Part shown: piece by piece, positions 1 through 9,391 of the stretch
Position numbering within the stretch: position 1 is the stretch's first letter
Layout of the letters: the number at the start of each line of letters is the position of its first letter
Source of the DNA: Saposhnikovia divaricata
Lineage: Eukaryota > Streptophyta > Magnoliopsida > Apiales > Apiaceae
Length of the DNA stretch: 64,000 nt
Reading direction: 5' to 3'
Assembly: GCA_036435485.1 (NCBI GenBank)
Contig: CM071600.1
Span: 160,592,546-160,656,545 of the forward strand
Translations under genes and position numbers: made by a program
Notes under the pieces: model-generated
Told to the model about the DNA's origin: nothing
What the model saw: the letters and a program-made list of their open reading frames with translations, nothing else
The model's database searches: none

Positions 1-70
1 GCTAGAAATGTAGCCCCACTTGTTTGCTTAGCTTGATTCTGAGGACAGAATTCTATTTAGGGGGGAAGAC
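1..70 (+). mobile_element. 3' end of a Ty3/gypsy element with polypurine tract
   Basis: The first 55 bases look like the decayed C-terminal end of a gypsy polyprotein (an AGGACAGAATT segment resembling the usual GAGGACGAAATT just before the PPT). A purine-rich tract, taggggggaagac, ends at 70 and is followed directly by TGTAAGAATCG, a typical gypsy LTR start. The rest of the element lies upstream of the window. Assignment rests on PPT plus LTR-start logic and not on protein similarity. Confidence 0.6.
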
Positions 71-456
71 TGTAAGAATCGTGAATATTAAGTTAAATTA
101 TTTTGTGTAAGTGGAGTAAAATATTTTTAGTTATTTATTTTATTGAGTTATTTTATTTTAACGAGTCACTGCGTTAAGTTTTGTGTGGTACCTATGGATA
201 ATTGTTAAAATGAGTGAAAAGATTCCCGTGTGTGTTGATTATGTGATATGTGTTATTAGATAGGAACAAAAGTCTTTTCCGTGATTCGTGTAATCAAATC
301 GTTCTTATTCGATAAAATCCGTTTTCAAAATCCATGGGGCTTCGATTTAAAATCATTTCATATCAACATTCATCAAATAAATCTCAAAATATTCGAAACT
401 CGTATTTTATTCATTTTTCAAGTATTCGTTATTTTTCGTAAATTTTGAGACATACA
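71..456 (+). repeat. Truncated gypsy 3' LTR
   Basis: This LTR begins with TGTAAGAATCG next to the PPT. It is AT-rich with no coding content. It appears to be broken at about 456, where the outer copia LTR (TGTCTATAG) starts. Its distal end is not visible, so length and TSD cannot be given. It resembles the G1-family LTRs only in the first few bases (TGTAAGAA) and is probably a different family. Confidence 0.5.
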
Positions 457-873
457 TGTCTATAGATGATGACAACAAATACCACAAGGCAGAAAATGAA
501 TCATGAAATTGAAGCTGATAAATAAATAAGGAAGGTTACTGAAATACAGATCAACTAAAGCTACATCTTGTGAATGGAACTCTGCAAATAGTTAGGAAGT
601 ATTTCTGTAACAAGCCATGAGATGCCACAATCAAGCATCAGTAATCAGGAGAGATTTTGCTATACCCATGCAAGTAAATTTGAGAAGTCAAGAAAAGGGC
701 TATTCGAGAAGTGAGGCTGCTAAGAAGTCTAAGACTTGGTGGATTCGAGAACTCTGCAAAAAGGGCTATTCGAGAAGTCAGGCTGCCAAGAAGTCTCTAT
801 TCGAGAAGTCTACAAGTTAGCCTATTCGAGAAGTCATTCGAGAACTTGACGAGAGGTCTATTCGAGAATTCCT
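457..873 (+). repeat. Outer Ty1/copia 5' LTR, first part
   Basis: This is the left part of a copia LTR that was split by the 13.9-kb Sirevirus-like element and resumes at 14802. The proposed start is TG at 457 (TGTCTATAGATG). The exact boundary is inferred because the partner LTR is absent from the window. The rejoined LTR would be about 1.4 kb. The last five bases, ttcct (869-873), form the target-site duplication of the inner element. Confidence 0.6.
695..873 (+). repeat. ATTCGAGAA motif cluster in the outer copia LTR
   Basis: The motif (c)tattcgagaa(gtc) recurs about eight times with irregular spacing. It is partly arranged as longer units with the pattern tattcgagaagtcaggctgc followed by (c/t)aagaagtct. 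The related ctattcgataact occurs past the insertion at about 14833. Iterated short motifs in the U3 part of plant LTRs often belong to the promoter. That role is an inference here. Confidence 0.6.
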
Positions 874-1461
874 TGAAAGGCATATGAATCAGCCTATTTG
901 TAGTTCGAGGATCCTAATCAACTTAAACCAAATTGTAATAAGTAAATATCCGTATGATCTGTCACAGGAATCTCAGGAAGCAATATCTGTCAGAAGAAAG
1001 AAGGAAGTCAATCTATAGTTTTGATGTTTCACACTGGAAGACGTATCAGGTATTTGATCAAGCCTCAGTATAACAATGAAGTGAATGGATTCATTTACAG
1101 TGACAGAGATTTTTCGAGTGATAGATTGAAAATCAATCAAAGTACAAGAAAATTGAGAGAAGAAATAATCCACATCTTAAAGTCAGAAGTGAAGAAGCAT
1201 CATTGAAGTTAGTCGTTCATGAACCAGACAGTACATCGAACGTCAACATAAGTCAGTGGTAATTCTTTATTATTTTCCGTCGTTTGGAAGAATTAAATTA
1301 ATTGGTTATTGATTTAATTTAATTTGTTTTTAATTGATATAAATCATTTAATTGATTTAATTAATGAATTAATTCGAATAGAATTAATTTATTTATTAAG
1401 TTAATTATTGTATCAATTAATCATGAATTAGTTAATCATTAATTAATTAAAAGGATCAATA

Positions 1462-1860
1462 TGACTTAATTAAATGCTGAATGGATTATGTCTTGATTAA
1501 GTTTAGTTCGGTATGACCTAAATTAGGTCATACCGACATGACTTAAATCTAAGTCATACTAAGCATAAGATTTAGGTCATACCGAGCTGCTGAGTGGATT
1601 ATGTCTTACCGACCTCAAATCTGCTAGGTCATACCGATGGAATTAAGTCATACCGAAGCAAGATATTTCTGGAAAGGTGTTAGGTCATACCGACAAAAGT
1701 GTTTAGGTCATACCGACCACACTGTTGAAGATTAGGTCATACCGACACATTTTCTAAGTCATACCTACAAAAAATTATGTCTTGGAGCAAGATTAAGTCA
1801 TGCTGACAGCTGATTTAATAGGTCTTGAAGCAGTTTAAGTCATATCTAATGAGTACAGAC
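1462..1860 (+). promoter_or_regulatory. GTCATACC / GGTATGAC motif array in the LTR U3
   Basis: About 15 copies of a (t)a(a/g)gtcata(c)(c)(ga) motif lie in about 400 bp, mostly in one orientation and some inverted. At 1508-1536 there is a perfect inverted repeat with 13-nt arms, tcggtatgaccta / taggtcataccga, and a 3-nt loop. The array sits just upstream of the TATA box, where enhancer-type repeats of LTR promoters lie. Sireviruses are known to keep conserved palindromic motifs in LTRs; binding by a factor here is inferred. Confidence 0.7.
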
Positions 1861-1869
1861 CTATATAAC
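1861..1869 (+). promoter_or_regulatory. LTR TATA box
   Basis: The sequence ctatataac follows the motif array directly, and transcript start would be expected some 30 bp downstream. The same box recurs in the 3' LTR at about 14327. It is assigned from sequence and position only. Confidence 0.65.
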
Positions 1870-2330
1870 ACAGCATAAGCAACAGAATGAGCAGCAGACT
1901 AGAACACAGCAAAATCCTGAAAAAAAGCACAGCAGTTTTCTCTCTCAAATATCAAGAACACCAAGAACAAATTAATTCACATAAATTCAAGTTCATCATC
2001 TTTGTAATATTCTATCCGATAGAACTTGTCTACTTGTGATTCTTGTATTGCTAGTGAATTAAGTTTCCTAGTACTTATCTTGAGATTTATTAACTAAATT
2101 AGAAAAGTTCATGTCGAATTTTCTAATTAGTTATTAAACACTTGATAATAGTTTGGATTGATTTTGTAACACCACATCAAGTTAATATACAATTATATTC
2201 AACTCGAAATCCGAGTCAATTTATTTCGCACAAAATATTCGTTTAAGTGAAAATTATTTAACGAATAAATTTTGAGAAATTGATATAGATTGTATTCAAC
2301 CCCCTTCTACAATCATAGTGGACCTAACAA

Positions 2331-2343
2331 TTGGTATCAGAGC
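2331..2343 (+). other. Primer binding site, tRNA-iMet type
   Basis: The sequence ttggtatcagagc lies one base after the LTR end. It is the standard plant copia PBS complementary to the 3' end of initiator tRNA-Met, where minus-strand cDNA synthesis starts. Confidence 0.92.
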
Positions 2344-2427
2344 CTATTGATTGATACACAAATCAAGATCCTATTTTTATTCCGTCAAAAATCTATCTCG
2401 AATTTTTAACTCACTTAAAAATTCATC

Positions 2428-4863
2428 ATGTCGTCAAAAAGCATTGTTAAAATTCCCATGTTTAACAAGGACAATTATACAATGTGGAAAAATAAAATGG
2501 AGTTGTTTCTTGATGTCGCAAATTCTAAATATTTGGGTGTTCTACAGAACGGACCTATAATTCCATTCGAACATATACCTGCATCTATTGTTGGAGGAAG
2601 TGTTGTAACACCTGCATCATCTGTTCCAAAGGATGCTGATTCTTTTACTCCTGTTGAAAAAGAGGACGCAGGACTAGATAAGAATTTGAGACTTATTTTA
2701 ATAGATTCCCTGGATCCTGTGATGTACAGTCATGTGGTAAATTGTAAAACTGCAAAACACATGTGGGAAACTATTGAGACTATCAATGAAGGAACTGATG
2801 AAGTCAGGGAAAACAGACTTCAGATTTTAACCTTTGAGTATGAACACTTTAGAGCTGGCCCTAATGAAGGCATTCAGGAAGTGTTTGAAAGGTATAACAA
2901 AATTATCAACAACTTGCAAGTCAATGGCAAGCAATATACACAGAAGGAGATTAATATGAAGTTTTTGTTGACAATGCCCACTCATCTTGAACATAGGATA
3001 ACAGCCATCAGAGAATCAAGAGATTTGAATAAGATTGCTCTTGAAAGATTGTTTGGTGTTCTGAAAACCTATGAATTGGAACAAGTACAGCAGAGGGAGG
3101 TCTCTGGTAAAGGAAGAGTACCAAGTTCATCTACTGCTCTTGTAGTTGAGGCACTTAAAGAAGTGGAAGCTAAGGTTGTTCTACCTTACAGCTCAGACAA
3201 GGAAAAGACTGAAGTAGAACATGGTCAAACACCACCTACTCAGGATGGTGGAGACTTCTATTCATTGGAAGAGTTAGATCAACTGGAAGATGAATCCATG
3301 GCATTGATGGTAAGACAATTTGGCAACTTCAGATTCAGAAGAAATCCAAAGTACAGGTTTAAGTCAAATAACAGATTCCAAAGAGGAGGCTCTTCTTCCT
3401 CTAGTAACAGGGGAGGATACAAAACTGGATCTGTTGACAGAAGCAAGATTCGTTGCTTCAACTGTAATGAATTAGGGCACTTTGCCACTGAATGTCAGAA
3501 ACCGAAGCAAACTCAAAGAATAGATTTTGCTGCTGAGAAAAAGAAACCTGGAAAAGCCTATGTTGCGGCTGGTAAGAGTTGGGATGACACTGACAGCGAA
3601 GATGAAGAATATGGAAATTTTGCACTGGTGGCAAATGATCAAGCATCTGATCATCATAACAAACCGGTAACTCTTACTGACACTGAATTGATTCGTAGTC
3701 TTTATAATTCATTAGGTAATGCACAAACTGAATATAGAAGACTAGATCTGTTAAGTACTAATCTTGGCAATGAAGTGTCAGAATTGAAAAAGGTGCATAT
3801 TAATCAAGATCAACAAAGAGATGAAATAACAATGCTTTATAAAAAGGAGAAAGCTATTCTAGAAGTTGTAGGCAAACAAATAACTAGAATTACTGAACTT
3901 GAAACACAGGTCAGGGCTTGTTATAATTCGGTTAAAGTTTCCAAAGAGTTCTTTAACAATCAAGTTATAGAACGAACAACAGGTATAGGGTATGGTTACA
4001 ATGAAGCTGTTGGATCGTTGGGCATAAATTCCCCTAATCCTGTTAGTGCTAAAGAAAGGGGAATACCACATGTGCTCAAAAATGTTAAAGAACCTCTATT
4101 TAAAAAATCTGATGCTGGTCCACCAGATATTCTTTCTATGGTTATCCAAGAAGAAATGAGAAATGAGGATAGTGCTAATGGCACAGTCTTTGTTAAGGAT
4201 AAATGTGTTAAGGATAAAATTGTTAAGAACACTAATACAAAGAATGTTTCATCCAAGAAAGATGTCACAGTCTTTGTTAAGGCTAAATCAGTTGAGGACA
4301 CTAATACAACGAATGTTTCATCCAAGAAAGATGTACCTAAAGTGTCAGTCAAAGTTGTTGAATCAGCTAGTTCTTCTAGGACTGGATTAGGTAGTAATAA
4401 GTTGAAACAGAAAAATACCATGCCTACCATTGATTCTAATCATAAAGCATGTGGTGTTATCAATTGTATGTCTTGTGCTTTTAACAGTATGCGTGCTTAT
4501 TTTAATGGTAATTATGCATGTGTTAAACAGAATGCTCCTCGACAGCACATGAACAGGAACAATAATGTTCGATCAAAGACTGCTTTTCCTCCTCAAGTTA
4601 GGAGAGAGACATTTGTACCTAAGCCTAAACAAAAGGTTACCAAGAATGGTTACCAGGTCAAATGTCCAGTCAATGACACAAGTGTTAGTGCTGCTAGAGA
4701 AACATGGATACCCAAGATAAAACAAAAGATTTTCAAATCTGTTTATAAGGTTAAATGTTTATTGACTAAAGATGTTAAAATTAAAAATGTTGTTTTTCCT
4801 GATAAAGGTCAATACTTTAAATCCGCAGGACCCAATCAAATTTGGGTCCCGAAGAAGGTTTAA
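2428..4863 (+). CDS. gag: Sirevirus-like Gag protein
   Basis: An 811-codon open frame encodes the capsid/nucleocapsid protein that packages element RNA in the cytoplasm. The N-terminal 220 residues are a copia-type gag (UBN2-like) region: start MSSKSIVKIPMFNKDNYTMW, and later a segment with MWETIETINEGTDEVRENR. A CCHC zinc knuckle, CFNCNELGHFATEC, lies at residues 343-356. The C-terminal half is long, lysine-rich and of low complexity, with a predicted coiled-coil stretch near residues 430-500 and a tandem duplication containing NVSSKKDV near residues 585-640. The chosen ATG follows the PBS by about 85 bases and begins the conserved gag start. The frame is uninterrupted, longer than most copia gags and typical of Sireviruses. 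The stop overlaps the pol frame by about 20 bases, suggesting pol expression by frameshifting or an alternative route (inference). Confidence 0.93.
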   Translation: MSSKSIVKIPMFNKDNYTMWKNKMELFLDVANSKYLGVLQNGPIIPFEHIPASIVGGSVVTPASSVPKDADSFTPVEKEDAGLDKNLRLILIDSLDPVMYSHVVNCKTAKHMWETIETINEGTDEVRENRLQILTFEYEHFRAGPNEGIQEVFERYNKIINNLQVNGKQYTQKEINMKFLLTMPTHLEHRITAIRESRDLNKIALERLFGVLKTYELEQVQQREVSGKGRVPSSSTALVVEALKEVEAKVVLPYSSDKEKTEVEHGQTPPTQDGGDFYSLEELDQLEDESMALMVRQFGNFRFRRNPKYRFKSNNRFQRGGSSSSSNRGGYKTGSVDRSKIRCFNCNELGHFATECQKPKQTQRIDFAAEKKKPGKAYVAAGKSWDDTDSEDEEYGNFALVANDQASDHHNKPVTLTDTELIRSLYNSLGNAQTEYRRLDLLSTNLGNEVSELKKVHINQDQQRDEITMLYKKEKAILEVVGKQITRITELETQVRACYNSVKVSKEFFNNQVIERTTGIGYGYNEAVGSLGINSPNPVSAKERGIPHVLKNVKEPLFKKSDAGPPDILSMVIQEEMRNEDSANGTVFVKDKCVKDKIVKNTNTKNVSSKKDVTVFVKAKSVEDTNTTNVSSKKDVPKVSVKVVESASSSRTGLGSNKLKQKNTMPTIDSNHKACGVINCMSCAFNSMRAYFNGNYACVKQNAPRQHMNRNNNVRSKTAFPPQVRRETFVPKPKQKVTKNGYQVKCPVNDTSVSAARETWIPKIKQKIFKSVYKVKCLLTKDVKIKNVVFPDKGQYFKSAGPNQIWVPKKV

Positions 4864-7800
4864 TTCATTTGTCATTGCAGGGTATTGAACAGGTTGAACG
4901 AGTAACCTGGATCTTGGACAGTGGATGTTCAAGGCATATGACTGGAGACAGAACCCTGCTGACAAATGTGGTGGAGAAGGCCGGCCCAGTAGTTACCTTT
5001 GGAGATAACAGCAAAGGTAGAACTGATGGATATGGCAGACTTGAAGCTGGAAATGTTATCATTGAAGAAGTGTCCTTTGTAAAAGGACTTGAGCATAATT
5101 TGCTCAGTATCAGTCAATTCTGTGACAAGGGATTTGAAGTCTACTTTAACAAAAAGAATTGTCTGATTACACACAAAAGAAGTGAACAACCATCTCTAAC
5201 GGGAGTCAGAAAAGGAAACTTGTATGTAGCCAACATGAACACTAGAAGCACTGAAGAAATCAATTGCTTCTATTCTAAAGCATCCACAAATGAAAGTTGG
5301 CTATGGCACAAGAAACTTTCTCACCTAAATTTCAAGACCATGAACTCTCTGGTCAAGAGAGAATTGGTGAGAGGTTTACCTTCTATGGAATTTACACAGG
5401 AAGGACTATGTGATGCCTGTCAAAAAGGCAAACTAAAAAGGGCAACTCACAGAAGCACTGATATGTCTTCAATAACTGAACCTTTACAGTTACTTCACAT
5501 GGATCTATTTGGTCCAGTGAATGTGATGTCTATGTCAAAGAAAAGATATGCTCTTGTGATTGTTGATGATTTTTCAAAATTCACATGGGTCTTGTTCCTA
5601 AATTCTAAAGATGAGACTCCACAACTGGTGATTTATCACATCAAGTTAATTGAGTTGGATTCCAAGTATCCAGTGAGGGCTATAAGGTCAGACAATGGAA
5701 CTGAATTCAAGAATGCAGTTCTGAATGACTTTTGTATTGAAAAAGGTATAACCAGACAATACTCAGCTCCAAAAACTCCTCAGCAAAATGGGGTAGTTGA
5801 AAGAAAGAATAGAACCTTGATTGAAGCTGCACGTACTATGTTAAGTGAATCAAGGCTTCCATTGTATTTTTGGGCTGAAGCTGTCAACACTACTCAGAAT
5901 CGAACTCTTATCAACAAAGACTTGATGAAAACACCCTATGAAGCTATGAATGAAAAGAAACCAACACTCAAATACTTTCACGTATTTGGAGCAAAATGCT
6001 TTGTACTTAAAGAAGGAGATGATCAAGGTGGGAAATTTGAAGCCAAAGCACATGAAGCAATTTTTGTTGGTTATGAAAGAAGAGCTTATAAGGTGTATTT
6101 GATTGAACATCAGAAGATGATGGAAAGTGTCAATGTTACATTTGATGACACTAAACTCCCTAGTATCCAAACTGAAGATTCATCTGAAAAGCTATCTTTT
6201 GAAGATATGACAGATCTAGATTCAGATGATGATAGTCCACCTGATGTTTTTGCTGATGCAAATGACAATAATGACAATGATGAGGCTAATAAGAATAATA
6301 GTGGTGAAAATAATGATAATATTGAAAACACCACTTATACTTCTGAACAATCATCTAATCATCCTGGAAACAACTCAGGGGGAGCTAATGAAGGATCTAC
6401 TAGTCATACTCAACATCATAATGAAGAACAAGGTGAATCATCAAGACTAAATCTTCCCAGACAGACTGTTTGGAATAGAGCTCATCCTTTTGAGCTAATC
6501 GTTGGTGATCCAGATGTTTGTGTAAAGACTAGAAGAGCTTTTCAAAATCAATGTAATTATTCAGGGTTTCTATCTTAAATGGAACCTAAGAAAATTGAAG
6601 AAGCTCTGTCAGATCCTGATTGGGTGATTGCTATGCAAGATGAACTTAATCAATTTAAACAACAAGAAGTATGGAAGCTGGTACCCATACCTACAGATAG
6701 AACAGTGGTTGGTACTAGGTGGGTATTCAGAAACAAACTTGATGAAGATGGTATAGTAATAAGAAATAAAGCAAGACTGGTAGCAAAAGGTTACTCACAA
6801 TCTGAAGGCATTGACTATGATGAGACATATGCTCCAGTGGCTAGACTTGAGGCCATTAGGATATTCTTGGCATTTGCAGCATTTTCTAACTTTAATGTTT
6901 ATCAAATGGATGTCAAGAGTGCCTTTCTGAATGGAAAATTGGATGAAGAGGTATATATAGAATAGCCACCTGGTTTTGAAGATCCAGATCTATTGGGTTA
7001 TGTTTACTTTCTCTTCAAAGCCATTTATGGTCTTAAGCAAGCACCAAGAAAATGGTATGACACTCTCTCTGAATTTTTACTTGAAAATGAATTTACTAGA
7101 GGTGTCATAGACAAAACTCTCTTCACAAAGAAACATAAGAATGATACAATATTAGTTCAAGTTTATGTGGACGATATAATATTCGGGTCTACTAATGATC
7201 TTCTTTGCAAGAAATTTTCAAAGTTAATGCAAGGTAAATTCGAAATGAGCATGATGGGTGAGCTGAAGTTCTTTCTTGGGTTACAAATAAATCAAAGGCA
7301 AGATGGTATATTTATTTGTCAATCCAAGTACATCAAAGAGCTTCTCAAGAAATATCAAATGGAGGACTCTTCTTCAGCAAAGACACCATCATCCACAGCT
7401 GTCAAATTTGGAGCATGTGAAAATTCTACTAAGGTAGATATTACAAGCTACAGAGGTATGATAGGCTCATTACTTTATCTTACTGCAAGTAGACCTGATA
7501 TTATGCATGCTACGTGCTTATGTGCAAGGTTCCAATCGGATCCTAGAGATGTTCATCTCATTGTTGTTAAACGAATTCTGAGATATCTTAAGGGTACGCC
7601 TAATTTAGGTATCTGGTACCCTAAAGATTCTGGTTTTAATCTTGTTGGATATACAGATTCTGATTATGCAGGAAGTGTTGTAGATAGAAAAAGCACCTCT
7701 GGGAGTTGTCAATTCCTAGGTGGTAGATTGGTTTCATGGTACAGCAAGAAACAACAAACAGTTTCCAACTCTACAGCCGAAGCTGAATATATAGCTGCTG

Positions 7801-8114
7801 GAAGCTGTTGTGCTCAAATCTTGTGGATTAGGAATCAACTGATGGACTATGGCTTTGTATTACAAAATATTCCTATTTTGTGTGATAATACAAGTGCCAT
7901 AGCAATCTCCAACAATCCTGTGCAGCATTCAAGGACAAAGCATATAGATATCAGGTATCATTTTATTAGAGAGCATGTCATGAATTGTACAGTGGAATTA
8001 CTGTTTGTACCCACTGAAGAACAAACAACAGATATTTTTACTAAGTCGCTCGACGAATCCACATTCACCAAAATTGTTGGTGAATTGGGTATGTTGAACA
8101 GTCCTAGTAATTAA
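4842..8114 (+). pseudogene. pol: Copia Pol polyprotein (protease, integrase, RT, RNase H) with two stops
   Basis: One frame, shifted relative to gag, carries all pol domains in copia order. The aspartic protease has TWILDSGCSRHMTGD at about 4905. The GAG-pre-integrase/zinc region is LWHKKLSHLNF with CDACQKGK at about 5300-5440. The integrase core has LHMDLFGP (about 5495), RSDNGTEF (about 5687) and NGVVERKN (about 5787), giving the D,D,E triad. RT has YQMDVKSAFLNG (about 6900), IYGLKQAPRKW and the catalytic YVDDIIFGS (about 7163). RNase H has GYTDSDYAGS, STAEAEYIA and the end motif TDIFTKSL. Two in-frame stops interrupt it: TAA at 6576-6578 between integrase and RT, and TAG at 6963-6965, where copia RTs normally have the Gln of EQPPGF. 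Otherwise it is full length, so it is a recently inactivated polyprotein that could only be supplied in trans. Confidence 0.92.
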
Positions 8115-9391
8115 TCTAGGTAATATCTGAGGTTTGATCTTTAATAATTAACAAGTGATTAGTTTGTGAATATTTAAAAAAAAAATCACTTGTTTAATTA
8201 TTGTATCAACTTGTTTTCTTGATTGTTATTGTACTTATCACTTTGTTTAATTAAATAGTTGTTATTCCATATTTCTATAATTTTAGAATAATTGTATGTA
8301 TTTATTTTATTTGTTTAGAATATTTTATTTAATGTTTTGTAATGTTTGTCCTGTTAATATTGTTTTATTTCCGTTAACATATTAATCTATATTAGTTATT
8401 TCTATTGTTATTATTTGTTTGATTAATAATATTATTTTTAATATATTTTTCTGTATTATTAGTTGTAAATATTTGTGTGTTTAATTAAATTATTTGTATT
8501 TTCTTTAATCTATTTTAAGTAGATATGACTTAAAATTAATCTAAACTGCAATATGACTTGTTTTTAATTGTTTTTCTGGTCGGTATGACTTATTTGTTAT
8601 ATTGATCAGATTTAGTCTTATTTAGATTAAGTCATAACGAATTAAGTCATATTCGTTAGTAATTAGTTAAGTCTTATTAATGTTAAATTTTGTCTAGTTA
8701 ATTTAAGTCATAATCGAGTCTTAGTTTTAATTAAGTCATATTCAGTATTAGTTTTAATTAGGTCATAATCTAGTATTAGTTTTATTTAAGTCATATTCAG
8801 TATTAGTTTTAATTAGGTCATAATCAGTATCCATGTATATTAAGTCATAGTGAGTCAGTTTATATTATTTAGGTCATAACGAGTAATAATTAAGTCATAT
8901 TCAGTGTTTAGAGTATATATTAGAGTTAAGTCATGTTTAACAGTTTAGTCATATTTTTCTTACTCTCGTGTTAAGTCACAGAGTTTCCTTACAGTGATAC
9001 ATACAATATACACACAAAACCGGTCGAATTGCTGTCCATTTTCCATCTTGATTGATCACTGTAATCACAAACCAAGAACAGATATCGATTACTTGTATCA
9101 ATTAACGTGAGTTTGTGTTTTAAATCGTTCGAATTGATCAATTTTCGACTATTTTCATTTCTAAAATCGAAAAATTCGATCTACTTTTCTGAACTTTTGG
9201 TTTTGATTTTGCAAAAACTAAAAATACTGGTGTGTTCGTGTGTGTATCAAGATCATTGTGTGAATTTTTCAGAATTTTTGAACAACTTTGATTATTTTCG
9301 AATTTTTAATTAATTATTAATTCGAAATAAATCAATTTAATTAATTATTTTGTAAAATCTGAAATTTTCAAAGTGTTAAAATTTGATAAAA
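8115..9391 (+). promoter_or_regulatory. Pol-ORF3 spacer with a second GTCATA motif array
   Basis: This 1.28-kb AT-rich spacer has no supported ORF. Between about 8520 and 8985 it holds about 16 copies of a(a/g)gtcata or its complement tatgactt, spaced by about 20-40 bases. It is the same core as in the LTR array but mostly lacks the CCGA extension. It precedes ORF3 and could help ORF3 transcription or RNA processing. No function is shown by sequence alone. Confidence 0.6.

Larger units (their letters stand above)
874..2329 (+). repeat. 5' LTR of the Sirevirus-like element
   Basis: The LTR starts tgaaaggcatatg and ends gacctaaca. It is nearly identical over its full length to 13340-14796, with scattered single-base differences, which indicates fairly recent insertion. 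It holds the GTCATAC motif array, a TATA box and an AT-rich block of taattaattaa-type sequence at about 1270-1450. One-base spacing separates it from the PBS. Confidence 0.93.

Noticed and set aside
695..873. CRISPR-like regular array
   Set aside because: Repeats are short and irregularly spaced, units are degenerate, and the genome is a plant nuclear one.
2331..2343. tRNA gene fragment
   Set aside because: Only the 3'-end complement of initiator tRNA-Met is present, directly after an LTR; it is a primer binding site. The same applies at 15792, 22089 and 59423.
3996..4430. 144-codon antisense ORF inside the Sirevirus-like gag
   Set aside because: Shadow of a Lys/Val-rich sense frame; no own start context or domain.
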